Shown piece by piece: positions 51,344 to 60,358 of a stretch of 64,000 nucleotides of DNA. Source of the stretch: an uncultured Draconibacterium sp. (GTDB lineage Bacteria > Bacteroidota > Bacteroidia > Bacteroidales > Prolixibacteraceae). A model generated the notes under the pieces. It ran no database searches, was not told where the DNA came from, and worked only from the letters and a program-made list of their open reading frames with translations. Both the position numbers and the translations under genes were made by a program. Within the stretch, counting starts at the first letter, position 1. Every line of letters starts with the position of its first letter. Where the stretch lies: contig NZ_OY775905.1 of the NCBI RefSeq assembly GCF_963675065.1, positions 186,001 to 250,000 of the forward strand, written 5' to 3'.

Positions 51344-51479
51344 AATGTACAAGAAGATAAAATTACCGTGCTGCAGAAAGCAAATCATCAGACAGATACA
51401 AGGATAAAAGATTGCAGATTATCGGGAAACCGCTTACAGCAAGACTTAGGACTAAAATCCGATTCCAAGAGGCTATACT

Positions 51480-51505
51480 TAACCCCGGCATTAATACTGG
51501 CGTTA
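51480..51505. repeat. 26-bp imperfect palindrome in a repeat-like spacer
   Basis: The two 13-base halves pair with only C-C and C-A mismatches and one G-T, centred on ATTAAT. Around it, AGGACTAAAATCCG (near 51449) and ATCCGAT/ATCGGAT (near 51458 and 51530) add further pairing. This resembles REP-type palindromes scattered through genomes of this phylum. An open frame crossing it (51368-51652) is not considered a gene. Confidence 0.45.
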
Positions 51506-51552
51506 GGTATCCCACTCCCAAAGTCGGGATCGGATCCTTTAGCATCACAAAC

Positions 51553-51586
51553 AAAAACAGCCGAACTTAAAAGTCCGGCTGTTTTT
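51553..51586. terminator. Bidirectional terminator
   Basis: AAAAACAGCCG (51553-51563) pairs with CGGCTGTTTTT (51576-51586), with ACTT/AAGT extending inward past one mismatch. T5 follows on the plus strand and T5 on the minus strand. It lies 24 nt beyond the leftward gene ending at 51610, its most likely user. Confidence 0.85.
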
Positions 51587-51609
51587 ATATTTTCTGATAA
51601 TTCAATTCA

Positions 51610-52212
51610 CTACGATTTTATCGAACCTTTTTTCAGCTCCAGGCGTGTTTGATGCAACTCCATATTCATTTTGGTGTAACGCTCCAGTGCATTCTTTTTG
51701 TGTGTTTCGTATTCCTCTTTTAACTCTTCATAATCTTTTTTGGTACGGCGCGTAACAGAAAGACTTCGTTTGTATAAAAGGAAAACAAAACCGGCTAACA
51801 CCAAAACTCCTGCAATAAGCAAATACATGGTTACCGAATAAGCGCTCTTATCTATTTTCATGCCTAAAAACACGATTGAATTCTGCAATTTCAAACTCTC
51901 ATCGAGTTGTTCCTGCAATGTATTCATCTGAGTATCTTTCGAGCCTATTTCGCTGTTTAGGTCTCTTATCTTTGCATTTTTCTGCTCCGCATTTTTTTCC
52001 AACATACCAATGGTATCGGTAAGTGCTTCGTAGAAATCATCCAACTGATCTTCTTTCAAAAAATAAGATCCATTCCAGAAATTAAGGTTCTCCTTAAAAA
52101 CTTCGTATTGGCTCGACAAGGATTGCTCCTGTTTCCAGGCATTTATATCCTTTTTCGCGAAGGTGTTAAAAACCATAAAAACCAATACAACTACAGCAAA
52201 TATCCTTTTCAT
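51610..52212 (-). CDS. Signal-peptide, coiled-coil, single-TM protein of unknown function, 200 aa
   Basis: The start at 52212 gives the signal peptide MKRIFAVVVLVFMVFNTFA; the 14-residue upstream extension hides it and is rejected. A periplasmic coiled-coil part (about 25-110, with EKNAEQKNAKIRDLNSEIGS) leads to a membrane segment (YLLIAGVLVLAGFVFLLYK, about 125-145) and a cytosolic coiled coil (KDYEELKEEYETHKKN). Proteins of this shape are widespread in Bacteroidota and have sometimes been misannotated as tRNA methyltransferase; no methyltransferase motif is present. Confidence 0.75.
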   Translation of the reverse strand: MKRIFAVVVLVFMVFNTFAKKDINAWKQEQSLSSQYEVFKENLNFWNGSYFLKEDQLDDFYEALTDTIGMLEKNAEQKNAKIRDLNSEIGSKDTQMNTLQEQLDESLKLQNSIVFLGMKIDKSAYSVTMYLLIAGVLVLAGFVFLLYKRSLSVTRRTKKDYEELKEEYETHKKNALERYTKMNMELHQTRLELKKGSIKS

Positions 52213-52598
52213 ATAACAAACAATTTTCGATTTAATGGCCAGGCCTTTTACCAATGGCCCAATATCTGTAACAAATTCAATAACTAATCAACGTAACGCA
52301 GAATCCTTACACTTGTTATTTCAACTGTAAAAATAAATACGTGTTGTACATTTACAACATATACACTCGTGAATATACCACAATTTAATAAAGGTTTGCC
52401 TGAGGGAGCAAATATAAGGAATAGAAATAAACTAATACGTATTTGAAGTTCAAAAATTACCGGATTAGAATTGCCGGACAAAAACAAAATACAATAGCTG
52501 TCAACACAAGGATTTAGCTCGGGTGACTGTTTATGGGCAATTGGTTTGGTAATCTTTAATGAATGATATAACTTGCAGGAAACCAAAAAACTACTACC
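52213..52598. other. Intergenic region between divergent genes
   Basis: 386 bp between the leftward coiled-coil protein and the rightward membrane protein gene. AT-rich; it must hold both promoters, but no TAnnTTTG element with good spacing was recognised. A long minus-strand open frame that crosses it is antisense to the next gene and is rejected. Confidence 0.5.
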
Positions 52599-53546
52599 AT
52601 GCAAATCAGCTACAGCCGACCACTTTCTGCAGGTTGGGACCGCATGAAAAAAGCCTTGTTTCAACCGTTCGACATTAACAAATGGATAAAAGTAGGATTT
52701 ACAGCCTGGCTGGCCGGTTTTACCGATTGTGGCGGTGGTAGCGGATCGGGAAACAACACCGGGAACAATACAAACTGGGACGAGTTTTTCAGTTTCCCGC
52801 AAACTGCCTGGGACTGGCTGCTCGACAACCCGATCTGGGCCAACCTCATTCTTGTTGGTTTGGTTATTCTGTTTATTATAATTTCGGTGATTATCTGGGT
52901 GAGTTCGCGTGGTAAATTTATGTTTCTCGATAATGTGGCACACGATAAAGCCGAAATTGGTAAACCCTGGCACGACTTCCGAAAACAGGGAAACTCGCTT
53001 TTTATTTTTGAATTCTTTTGGGGCTGGTTCGCCTTTGGCGTATTTGCGCTGCTTACCGCCTACTGCTTTGTTACCGGCAAAGATTTGTACTTTACCCATG
53101 CGCCAAAAGCGTTAGTGCTTGCCGGGATTACCCAAATGGTATTGCTGTTTATCGGTTACCTGATTGTGTTTGGATATATTTCGCTGTTCCTGAAAGACTT
53201 TGTGGTGCCCATTATGTACAAACACCGTGTTGGCGTAATAAAAGGCTGGGGTAAATTTCTAATGCTATTCGGGAAAAAGGCGCTACCATTTATCATTTAT
53301 GGTCTGTTTATTTTTGTACTGGGAATTGCAGTTCTCATTGCAATCATTTTCTTCGCGATGATTACCTGCTGCATTGGCTTGCTACTTATCGCCATACCGT
53401 ATATTGGAGCGGTGATTTTATTGCCAATAAGCTATACGTTCAGGGCCTTCAGTATTGAGTTTCTGGCACAGTTTGGCGACGAATATAATGTATTTCCACC
53501 GTTAGCTGAATTAGCTAACGATACCAATGAAAATCCTGCAGAATAA
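52599..53546 (+). CDS. Multi-pass membrane protein (DUF7544-like), 315 aa
   Basis: N-terminal ISYSRPLSAGWDRMKKALFQPFDINKW pattern (given here only in outline, residues 3-29) with ADFxxFLxW-like helices, then a Gly/Ser/Asn linker (GGGSGSGNNTGNN, about 45-58) and about six membrane segments (NLILVGLVILFIIISVIIW; ALVLAGITQMVLLFIGYLIV; FIIYGLFIFVLGIAVLIAII; CIGLLLIAIPYIGAVILLP). It resembles Bacteroidota proteins annotated DUF7544 or glycerophosphodiesterase-membrane-domain-like. No catalytic residues seen. It ends 27 nt from the convergent T9SS cargo gene. Confidence 0.7.
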   Translation: MQISYSRPLSAGWDRMKKALFQPFDINKWIKVGFTAWLAGFTDCGGGSGSGNNTGNNTNWDEFFSFPQTAWDWLLDNPIWANLILVGLVILFIIISVIIWVSSRGKFMFLDNVAHDKAEIGKPWHDFRKQGNSLFIFEFFWGWFAFGVFALLTAYCFVTGKDLYFTHAPKALVLAGITQMVLLFIGYLIVFGYISLFLKDFVVPIMYKHRVGVIKGWGKFLMLFGKKALPFIIYGLFIFVLGIAVLIAIIFFAMITCCIGLLLIAIPYIGAVILLPISYTFRAFSIEFLAQFGDEYNVFPPLAELANDTNENPAE

Positions 53547-53573
53547 AACGAAAATTAATTACACAAAATGCCC

Positions 53574-54866
53574 CTAATCCTTATTGCGGAATAAGTGCAC
53601 AAATCCGTGCTTTTTGCGTTTTTCGCCATCACGCCCGCGCCCTGTAACATCATAGTAATATACACCAGGACTGGCGAAACGGCCTCCCATAATACGGCCG
53701 TCCCAAACCGTTTCGGTGTATGTATCACCAAAACCACGAACATCACCACTTTTCCAGTAATGCACGCGTTTTCCCCAGCGGTTGAAAATACTGATCTCGA
53801 TATTTTGCATCGACCAGAACTGAACCACAAACTCGTCGTTTACTCCGTCTCCGTTTGGCGTAAACACATTCGGCACGGCAATAAACGAGGTGTCTACCAC
53901 AATATAGTCTTCCATATAAGCAGTATCGGCACAGGTTAACGTTTCAGAAAGGCGTTTTGAAACCAGTCGAACCATGTACGTTCCAGAGTTTTCGTAGGTA
54001 TAAACAGGAGCATCGTCGTAAGCTACGAAATCGATACTGTCAACCGGATTTTCTGTTCCTTCCGAGTCTCTTTTAATAGCATTTAAATCGCGGTAGAAAA
54101 ACCATTCGTAATAACCCGGTGTTCCATTTTCCGAGTTATTCGAAAAAGTAACCTCAAGCGGTGCTTCACCACTTATCGGATCAGCCGTAAAACTGGCTTT
54201 TGTAACAATCGATTCGTACGAAACAACAGCCTGCGCATCGCAGTCGTATTTATCGTAAATACGCAAGGTGTAGTTTGTATTTTCTGCTGGCGGATCATAA
54301 ACCGTTAAGTTCAGTACCGAAGCAATCCGGTCGCCATCTTCCAGCCATTCCACCTGCACATCTTTATTTACAAAAACAGGTGCATTGTTGCTTAAATCAA
54401 AATATGTTAACACCGCCGAATTCATTTCGCCGGCAATTACAAAATGCTCGCAGTCTGATACAGTAACTTCTCCGCCGGCATACATCCAGTTATTAAAAAC
54501 CCACGCGCGGTCGGTCTCGGTTGTGACTCCCTGCGTGATGGTAATCCGGTAACAACCGTCGGCCAGCGCATTTATTTGCGACGAAGCAGCGTCAGTAATT
54601 TCCTGGTATTGTAAATCAAAAGCGCCAGTTGTTTCATCGTACTTTTCCCACAACCAGGTTTTTGTTCCTGTTAGTTCGGTAGTGGCGGTTAAAGCCCCAA
54701 CTTCAGCCGAGGAATCGTTACTACAAAAAATAAAAATATCGTCGGTTTCCGGAAATACCGGGTATTGTGCCACATCGATGGCATTAGCTCCGGGCGAAGA
54801 TATTTGTGCCTGGAGAGCGTAAAATGAAAATACCAGAATAGTTACAATAAAAAGACTTCGCTTCAT
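53574..54866 (-). CDS. T9SS type B sorting-domain protein with PKD domain, 430 aa
   Basis: Signal peptide MKRSLFIVTILVFSFYALQAQ, an N-terminal Ig/beta-rich part, a PKD domain (SFTADPISGEAPLEVTFSNN, about 240-330) and a gliding-motility-associated C-terminal domain: VFTPNGDGVNDEF, ISIFNRWGKRVHYW, VWDGRIMGGRFASPGVYYYDV. This C-terminal domain (CTD type B) routes proteins through the type IX secretion system to the cell surface. The tail is slightly extended and basic (GRDGEKRKKHGFVHLFRNKD). Partner and ligand are unknown. Confidence 0.93.
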   Translation of the reverse strand: MKRSLFIVTILVFSFYALQAQISSPGANAIDVAQYPVFPETDDIFIFCSNDSSAEVGALTATTELTGTKTWLWEKYDETTGAFDLQYQEITDAASSQINALADGCYRITITQGVTTETDRAWVFNNWMYAGGEVTVSDCEHFVIAGEMNSAVLTYFDLSNNAPVFVNKDVQVEWLEDGDRIASVLNLTVYDPPAENTNYTLRIYDKYDCDAQAVVSYESIVTKASFTADPISGEAPLEVTFSNNSENGTPGYYEWFFYRDLNAIKRDSEGTENPVDSIDFVAYDDAPVYTYENSGTYMVRLVSKRLSETLTCADTAYMEDYIVVDTSFIAVPNVFTPNGDGVNDEFVVQFWSMQNIEISIFNRWGKRVHYWKSGDVRGFGDTYTETVWDGRIMGGRFASPGVYYYDVTGRGRDGEKRKKHGFVHLFRNKD

Positions 54867-54928
54867 AAATTATTGCTCTTTAAGATACAATATTAACGTA
54901 TAAATTTTATTTAATTGCGTGTTACAGG

Positions 54929-54959
54929 CAAAAATAGTGAACCGGAACCGAAATACAGA
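54929..54959 (-). promoter_or_regulatory. Candidate promoter of the T9SS cargo gene
   Basis: Minus-strand TATTTTTG (54936-54929) fits TAnnTTTG, about 60 nt upstream of the start codon at 54866. The -33 position reads TCTG, a weak match. Confidence 0.4.
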
Positions 54960-55140
54960 GGCCTTCAATAATTTGTTAATAAAACACCGGGAATAAGGAA
55001 AAGATTCCACCTGACATCATTATTTTTGCACGCAGAACAACCTGGTGCGCCGGTTGTTGTTTTACTACGATTGAATACTGAATGTTTTTCCGAAATCGCC
55101 CCACACCAAACCGGGAAATCATTCAATACAATCAATATTT

Positions 55141-55148
55141 TATATTTG
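55141..55148 (+). promoter_or_regulatory. Candidate promoter -7 element of the UvrD-type helicase gene
   Basis: TATATTTG matches TAnnTTTG and would place the start of transcription near 55155. That is downstream of the first ATG of the open frame (55082), which is one reason to prefer the GTG start at 55172. A second match, TATTTTTG at 55021-55028, followed by an AACAACC/GGTTGTT hairpin at 55036-55058, is a further possible promoter. Confidence 0.45.
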
Positions 55149-55171
55149 TACGCAGAAAAAAGAAATCTATA

Positions 55172-57502
55172 GTGTTCGATTATCTTCAAAATTTAAATGA
55201 GGCCCAACGAGAGGCTGTTCTTCGTACCGAAGGACCTGCTCTGGTTATTGCAGGAGCCGGATCGGGAAAAACGCGTGTGTTAACGTTCCGTATTGCCAAC
55301 TTGCTAAAACAAGGTGCCAAACCGTCAAGCATTTTATCGCTGACGTTTACCAATAAGGCAGCCCGCGAAATGAAAGAACGTATTGCCAGCGTGGTTGGCG
55401 AAAACACCGCCCGCTACCTATGGATGGGTACTTTCCACAGTATTTTTGCGCGCATTTTGCGTTTTGAACACGAAACAATCGGCTACCCGTCGAACTTTAC
55501 CATCTACGACAGTGCCGACAGTAAAAGCCTGATAAAAACGATTATTAAAAGTTTCCAACTCGACGATAAAATTTACAAACCGGGAGTGGTTGCCAGCCGT
55601 ATTTCGATGGCAAAAAACAACCTGATTACGCCCAATGCGTATGAAAATTCAGCCGAAATCCGAAAGGCTGATAAAAGCATGCGCATGCCGCAAATTGCCC
55701 AGATTTATAAAGAATATGCCAAACGCTGTTTACTTTCAGGAGCCATGGATTTCGACGATTTACTGCTGAAAACAAACATATTGTTTCGCGATCATCCCGA
55801 GGTGTTAAAAAAATACCAGGAGCGCTTTGGTTACGTGATGGTTGACGAGTACCAGGATACCAACTACTCGCAATACCTGATTGTAAAAAAACTGGCTGCG
55901 GCACACAAAAATATTTGCGTTGTGGGCGACGATGCGCAAAGTATTTACTCGTTTCGCGGTGCGCGTATCGAAAATATTCTGAATTTTAAATCGGATTACC
56001 CCAAGCATAAAGTGTTTAAACTGGAGCAAAATTACCGCTCAACACAAACCATTGTAAATGCCGCCAACAGCATAATTGCCAAAAACAAACGGCAAATCCC
56101 GAAAAAGGTTTTTTCTGAAAATGTCACCGGCAAACCCATAAAATTGATTTCGGCACTAACCGACAACGAAGAAGGTTTTTTGGTAGCGCAGGAAATTGCT
56201 CAAATGCAATTGCGCGAACATTACAAGTACGAAGACTTTGCGATTTTGTATCGTACCAATATGCAGTCGAGGATTTTTGAGGAATCGTTGCGAAAAAGAA
56301 ATATACCGTACAAAATTTATGGCGGCTTAAGTTTCTACCAACGCAAGGAAATTAAAGACCTTATCTCCTATTTCAGAATGACCATTAATCCGGCCGATAA
56401 CGAAGCGCTAAAACGTATTATCAATTACCCGGCGCGTGGAATTGGGGCCACTACCCTGGCGAAACTGGAGGCGGCGGCCATTAATAACGAAACATCGATT
56501 TGGAAGATCGTTAGCGATTTACCAACAGTTAACCATGCCAAATTAAATAAAGGAACCGCTGGTAAAATTCTGAACTTTGTAGGTTTAATTCAGAGGTTTA
56601 TGCAACTGTCGCAAGACAGTGATGCTATTGATACTGCCAAGACCATCGCCGAACAAACTGGCATTCTGAAAGAATTGTACACTGATAAGTCGCCCGAAGG
56701 ATTGAGCCGCCACGAAAACATCCAGGAATTATTGAATGGTATCCAGGAATTTAGCATAAACGCCAAAGAAACCGGTGAACCTGAAAAACTGGAAAACTAC
56801 CTGGAAGATGTGGCACTTTTAACAGATCAGGACAACGAAAAGGAAGAAGACCGCGATAAAGTGACCCTGATGACGGTGCATTCATCGAAAGGACTGGAAT
56901 TTAAAAATGTGTTTGTTGTGGGGATGGAAGAGAACCTTTTCCCGTCGAACCAAAATGGCGATAACAAACCGGAAACGCTGGAAGAAGAACGCCGGCTGTT
57001 TTACGTGGCCCTAACCCGCGCCGAAGAAAATGCATGGTTCTCGTATGCCAACCAGCGCTACCGTTGGGGAAATCTTGATTTTTGTACGCCAAGTCGCTTT
57101 CTCGAAGAAATTGATGAGCAGTTTCTCGATACTTCGGGAATTGCTGCACACTCCTCTCCCACACGACGGGCACAGAATAACGACGACATTCAGCCCGAAC
57201 TTTATCACAAAAATTCTGTTCGTCGTCAACCACCCGGAGCATTTAAAACACGTGAGTCGCAAAACTTTTTAAATAAAAAACTCGTTTCGTTAAAGGAAAG
57301 CAGCAGAGTGCAAAACACTTTTCAGGGCGATGCACCGGAAAAAATACAAACCGGAATGGTGGTAGAACACCAACGTTTTGGCGAAGGAAAAGTAATTAAT
57401 ATTGAAGGCGCTGCACCAAATATAAAAGCAACTGTATTTTTTAAATCGGGTACACAGAAGCAGTTGCTGCTAAAATTCGCCAAGCTGAAAATTAAAGAAT
57501 AA
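55172..57502 (+). CDS. uvrD: UvrD/PcrA/Rep-type ATP-dependent DNA helicase, about 776 aa
   Basis: Superfamily 1A 3'-5' helicase for nucleotide excision and mismatch repair and fork maintenance. It begins DYLQNLNEAQREAVL, then Walker A IAGAGSGKTR, TFTNKAAREMKER, GTFHSIFARILR, DEYQDTNYSQY, GDDAQSIYSFRGA, YRSTQTIVNAAN, VTLMTVHSSKGLEFK and YVALTRAEE. The C-terminus has a Tudor-like PcrA-type end (GMVVEHQRFGEGKVINIEG). GTG at 55172 is chosen because the 30 residues after the ATG at 55082 match nothing and lie upstream of a promoter-like element; the ATG remains possible. Confidence 0.95.
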   Translation: MFDYLQNLNEAQREAVLRTEGPALVIAGAGSGKTRVLTFRIANLLKQGAKPSSILSLTFTNKAAREMKERIASVVGENTARYLWMGTFHSIFARILRFEHETIGYPSNFTIYDSADSKSLIKTIIKSFQLDDKIYKPGVVASRISMAKNNLITPNAYENSAEIRKADKSMRMPQIAQIYKEYAKRCLLSGAMDFDDLLLKTNILFRDHPEVLKKYQERFGYVMVDEYQDTNYSQYLIVKKLAAAHKNICVVGDDAQSIYSFRGARIENILNFKSDYPKHKVFKLEQNYRSTQTIVNAANSIIAKNKRQIPKKVFSENVTGKPIKLISALTDNEEGFLVAQEIAQMQLREHYKYEDFAILYRTNMQSRIFEESLRKRNIPYKIYGGLSFYQRKEIKDLISYFRMTINPADNEALKRIINYPARGIGATTLAKLEAAAINNETSIWKIVSDLPTVNHAKLNKGTAGKILNFVGLIQRFMQLSQDSDAIDTAKTIAEQTGILKELYTDKSPEGLSRHENIQELLNGIQEFSINAKETGEPEKLENYLEDVALLTDQDNEKEEDRDKVTLMTVHSSKGLEFKNVFVVGMEENLFPSNQNGDNKPETLEEERRLFYVALTRAEENAWFSYANQRYRWGNLDFCTPSRFLEEIDEQFLDTSGIAAHSSPTRRAQNNDDIQPELYHKNSVRRQPPGAFKTRESQNFLNKKLVSLKESSRVQNTFQGDAPEKIQTGMVVEHQRFGEGKVINIEGAAPNIKATVFFKSGTQKQLLLKFAKLKIKE

Positions 57503-57601
57503 AAGGATTAGAGAGACGAGCTGCGAGTATCGAGCATCCTGTATCCAAAATCGAATAAAAACGAACTAAAAAATAAACTTCGGGATTTGTCGGGAAATGA
57601 T

Positions 57602-57609
57602 TAGTTTTG
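57602..57609 (+). promoter_or_regulatory. Candidate promoter of DUF4290-murA
   Basis: TAGTTTTG fits TAnnTTTG, 68 nt before the start at 57677. A TTTG occurs upstream at 57586 but with a spacer too short (12 nt), so only the -7 element is supported. Confidence 0.4.
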
Positions 57610-57676
57610 TAACATCATTTTCGCAAATAAATCCAATTTACTTGAAAGTTAGATTTTTAGCATTAAACATTTACAG

Positions 57677-58261
57677 ATGGATTATAATACCAAGAGAAAA
57701 AAAATGGCCCTTCCAGAATATGGAAGAAATATACAAAACATGGTTGATTACCTGATGACCATCGAAGACCGCGAAAAAAGAAACAAATCGGCACAAACGG
57801 TTATCGATGTTATGGGCAACCTTTTCCCTCATTTTCGCGATGTTCAGGAATTCAAACACAAACTCTGGGATCACCTGGCCATTATGTCCGATTTTCAACT
57901 AGACATTGACTATCCTTACGATCCGCCAACGCCGGAATCATTAAAAGAACGTCCCAATACAGTACCTTACACCAAACACCGCATAAAACACAAACACTAT
58001 GGCCGAACCATGGAACTGTTGATTCAGGAAGCCGATAACTTTGAAGGTGAAGAGCGTGATATCATTATCGAACAACTGGCCAACCACATGAAAAAGTCGT
58101 ATCTGTCGTGGAATAAAGATGCCGTTGAGGACCACATGATTTTTAGCGACCTGGAGGAAATGTCGCACGGCAAATTAAAAGTACCTGAGGGAACTCAACT
58201 GGCCGACGCCAAAACACTGGTTAGTGCTCCAAAAAAGAAAAAAATAAAAAAGAAAAAATAG
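57677..58261 (+). CDS. DUF4290 protein, 194 aa
   Basis: MDYNTKRKKMALPEYGRNIQ and MVDYLMTIEDREKRNKSAQT are characteristic of DUF4290, a Bacteroidota-specific family of unknown function usually encoded directly before murA, as here (25 nt). Mostly helical with no signal peptide, so cytosolic. The C-terminus is a Lys tail (KKKKIKKKK). The constant linkage suggests a cell-wall or division role, not demonstrated. Confidence 0.9.
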   Translation: MDYNTKRKKMALPEYGRNIQNMVDYLMTIEDREKRNKSAQTVIDVMGNLFPHFRDVQEFKHKLWDHLAIMSDFQLDIDYPYDPPTPESLKERPNTVPYTKHRIKHKHYGRTMELLIQEADNFEGEERDIIIEQLANHMKKSYLSWNKDAVEDHMIFSDLEEMSHGKLKVPEGTQLADAKTLVSAPKKKKIKKKK

Positions 58262-58286
58262 GTAATACGCTATAATATCATACCCC

Positions 58287-59591
58287 ATGTCGACTTTCAA
58301 AATTGAAGGTGGTTTTAAATTAAAAGGAGACCTTGAGCCGCAAGGAGCAAAAAACGAGGCGCTTCAAATAATATGTGCCACCCTGTTAACTGCCGAACAA
58401 ACAATCATCGAGAACATACCTGAAATTCGGGATGTGCTGAAATTAATCGAGATTCTGAAAGGATTGGGGGTCCAGGTAACGCGCCTGGACAAAGGCAGTT
58501 ATAGTTTCGATGCCTCCAAAGTCGACACCAACTTTCTAAAAAGTGAGGAATACGCCCAACAAGCCGCCGTGCTTCGTGGCTCGATAATGATTATCGGCCC
58601 GCTGTTGGCCCGTTTTGGTCAAGGCTTTATTCCGCAACCGGGTGGCGATAAAATTGGCCGCCGCAGAGTTGACACTCACTTTATTGGCTTACAAAAACTT
58701 GGCGCCCGTTTTGATTTCGACCGCGAAAACAAATGGTACTCCGTTTCAACCGAAAAACTTACCGGTGCTTATATGTTGCTCGACGAGGCTTCGGTTACGG
58801 GAACGGCAAACATTGTAATGGCCGCCGTTTTAGCCGAAGGAACCACAACAATTTACAATGCAGCCTGCGAACCTTATCTGCAGCAACTCTGCAAAATGCT
58901 GGTTTCCATGGGTGCAAAAATTGAAGGAATTGGTTCCAACCTGCTTTCCATCGCAGGCGTTTCATCGTTAACAGGATGTACTCACCGCATTCTTCCCGAC
59001 ATGATTGAAGTGGGCAGTTTTATTGGCCTTGCTGCCATGACAGCTTCTGAAATCAACATTAAAAATGTAGGTATTGAGCACCTGGGAATTATCCCCGAAT
59101 CATTTCGCCGGCTGGGAATTAACGTCGAACAAAATGGCGACGATCTGCTGATAAAAGATACTGGACATTACGAAATCGATTCGTACATCGATGGATCGAT
59201 AATGACCTTCTCGGATGCACCCTGGCCGGGACTTACTCCCGACCTGCTGAGTGTTTTTCTTGTAGTGGCCACACAAGCCAAAGGAAGTGTTCTTATTCAT
59301 CAGAAAATGTTTGAGAGCCGTTTATTCTTTGTGGACAAACTGATTGACATGGGGGCGCAAATTATTCTTTGCGATCCACACCGTGCCACTGTTATTGGCC
59401 TCGACCGAAAAAATACGCTGCGTGCCACCAAAATGGTATCTCCTGATATTCGTGCAGGTATTGCACTTTTAATTGCTGCCATGTCGGCAAAAGGAACCAG
59501 CACTATTGATAACATCGAGCAAATAGACCGTGGTTACGAAAATATTGATGGCAGGTTAAATGCCCTCGGAGCTCACATCTCAAGAATGTAA
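58287..59591 (+). CDS. murA: UDP-N-acetylglucosamine 1-carboxyvinyltransferase, 434 aa
   Basis: First committed step of peptidoglycan synthesis: adds enolpyruvate from PEP to UDP-GlcNAc. GAKNEALQIICATLL at the N-terminus, RRRVDTHFIGLQKLGA and GSIMTFSDAPWPG-type motifs are present. The active-site loop reads QPGGDKIG with Asp121 (codon 58647-58649) where E. coli has Cys115. Asp-type MurA enzymes are active and not alkylated by fosfomycin, so intrinsic fosfomycin resistance at the target is predicted. Probably co-transcribed with the DUF4290 gene. Confidence 0.96.
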   Translation: MSTFKIEGGFKLKGDLEPQGAKNEALQIICATLLTAEQTIIENIPEIRDVLKLIEILKGLGVQVTRLDKGSYSFDASKVDTNFLKSEEYAQQAAVLRGSIMIIGPLLARFGQGFIPQPGGDKIGRRRVDTHFIGLQKLGARFDFDRENKWYSVSTEKLTGAYMLLDEASVTGTANIVMAAVLAEGTTTIYNAACEPYLQQLCKMLVSMGAKIEGIGSNLLSIAGVSSLTGCTHRILPDMIEVGSFIGLAAMTASEINIKNVGIEHLGIIPESFRRLGINVEQNGDDLLIKDTGHYEIDSYIDGSIMTFSDAPWPGLTPDLLSVFLVVATQAKGSVLIHQKMFESRLFFVDKLIDMGAQIILCDPHRATVIGLDRKNTLRATKMVSPDIRAGIALLIAAMSAKGTSTIDNIEQIDRGYENIDGRLNALGAHISRM

Positions 59592-59618
59592 ACGCGTTGT
59601 TAAAACATTATTTCGAGC

Positions 59619-59648
59619 TTTGTGTTACTACTTAAAATTCTATATTTG
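59619..59648 (+). promoter_or_regulatory. Promoter of the TlpA-like gene
   Basis: TTTG at 59619-59622, an 18-nt spacer, and TATATTTG at 59641-59648 make a near-ideal Bacteroidota sigma-A promoter. The start codon is at 59678, giving a leader of about 23 nt. Confidence 0.65.
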
Positions 59649-59677
59649 AACTTTTTAGAAATATCAATACGCAAAAG

Positions 59678-60199
59678 ATGAAAAGACTTATTTTACTGGC
59701 AGCGATCATTTTTATGGGCACTACTTTTATTAATGCCCAGGAACTTGGTTTAAACATTGGCAACAAAGCACCCGAACTGATTGGCAAAGGACCGAATGGC
59801 GAAACCATAAAATTATCCGACTTGCAAGGCAAAGTTGTGTTGATTGATTTTTGGGCAGCGTGGTGTGGTCCATGTCGCCGCGAAAACCCAAATGTTGTGG
59901 CTACCTACAAAAAATACAAAGATGCCAAATTTACCGATGGCAAAGGGTTTACCGTTTTTGGCGTGTCGCTCGACGACTCGCCCGAAAGATGGAAAGCAGC
60001 CATAAAACAGGATGGTTTGGAATGGCCAAATCATATTTGCGATTTCAAAAAGTGGAATTCAAAATATCGTATGATTTACCAGGTTCGCGGAATTCCTGAT
60101 AATTACCTTATCGATGAAAACGGGGTAATTATTGCCAAAAAGCTTCGTGGTCCATCACTTGATGCTGCTTTGCAAAAAATTCTCAGAGAAGAGCTGTAA
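59678..60199 (+). CDS. TlpA/ResA-like thiol-disulfide reductase, 173 aa
   Basis: Signal peptide MKRLILLAAIIFMGTTFINA, then an AhpC/TSA-Redoxin thioredoxin fold with LIDFWAAWCGPCRREN (Cys63, Cys66) and the cis-Pro region VRGIPDNYLIDENG. Periplasmic or membrane-attached oxidoreductase of the TlpA family, which usually keeps cytochrome c or other thiols reduced. It stands alone with its own promoter and terminator. Confidence 0.93.
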   Translation: MKRLILLAAIIFMGTTFINAQELGLNIGNKAPELIGKGPNGETIKLSDLQGKVVLIDFWAAWCGPCRRENPNVVATYKKYKDAKFTDGKGFTVFGVSLDDSPERWKAAIKQDGLEWPNHICDFKKWNSKYRMIYQVRGIPDNYLIDENGVIIAKKLRGPSLDAALQKILREEL

Positions 60200-60230
60200 T
60201 ATACTAGTTTAAAAATAGTATAAATCGTTC

Positions 60231-60273
60231 AAATTGGCACTCGAAATCAGTTTCGGGTGCCAATTTGTCGTTT
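60231..60273 (+). terminator. Terminator of the TlpA-like gene, overlapping the next promoter
   Basis: A 16-bp stem with one G-U pair, 60231-60246 with 60251-60266, has a TCAG loop. The tail GTCGTTT is weak in T. The -7 element of the grpE promoter starts at its edge. Confidence 0.8.
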
Positions 60274-60280
60274 ATATTTG
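60251..60280 (+). promoter_or_regulatory. Candidate promoter of grpE-dnaJ
   Basis: TATATTTG at 60273-60280 fits TAnnTTTG. TTTC at 60251-60254, 18 nt upstream, is a near match to TTTG and lies inside the terminator stem. The leader to grpE is about 70 nt. No CIRCE-like inverted repeat was found. Confidence 0.5.
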
Positions 60281-60358
60281 CATGGCAAAATTTTTGCTAT
60301 GTCAGCGTAGCATAAAAAAGGCTTACAGTTAATTATTTATACTGAAAATTTAGGTAAA

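Noticed and set aside
51368..51652. 94-codon plus-strand open frame
   Set aside because: It runs through a palindrome and a terminator and overlaps the end of the real leftward gene.
52284..53099. 271-codon minus-strand open frame
   Set aside because: It lies antisense to the membrane protein gene at 52599, has no family-like motifs, and its translation is irregular in composition.
60200..60358. CIRCE element upstream of grpE
   Set aside because: The inverted repeat present is the upstream gene's terminator; no TTAGCACTC-type palindrome was found.
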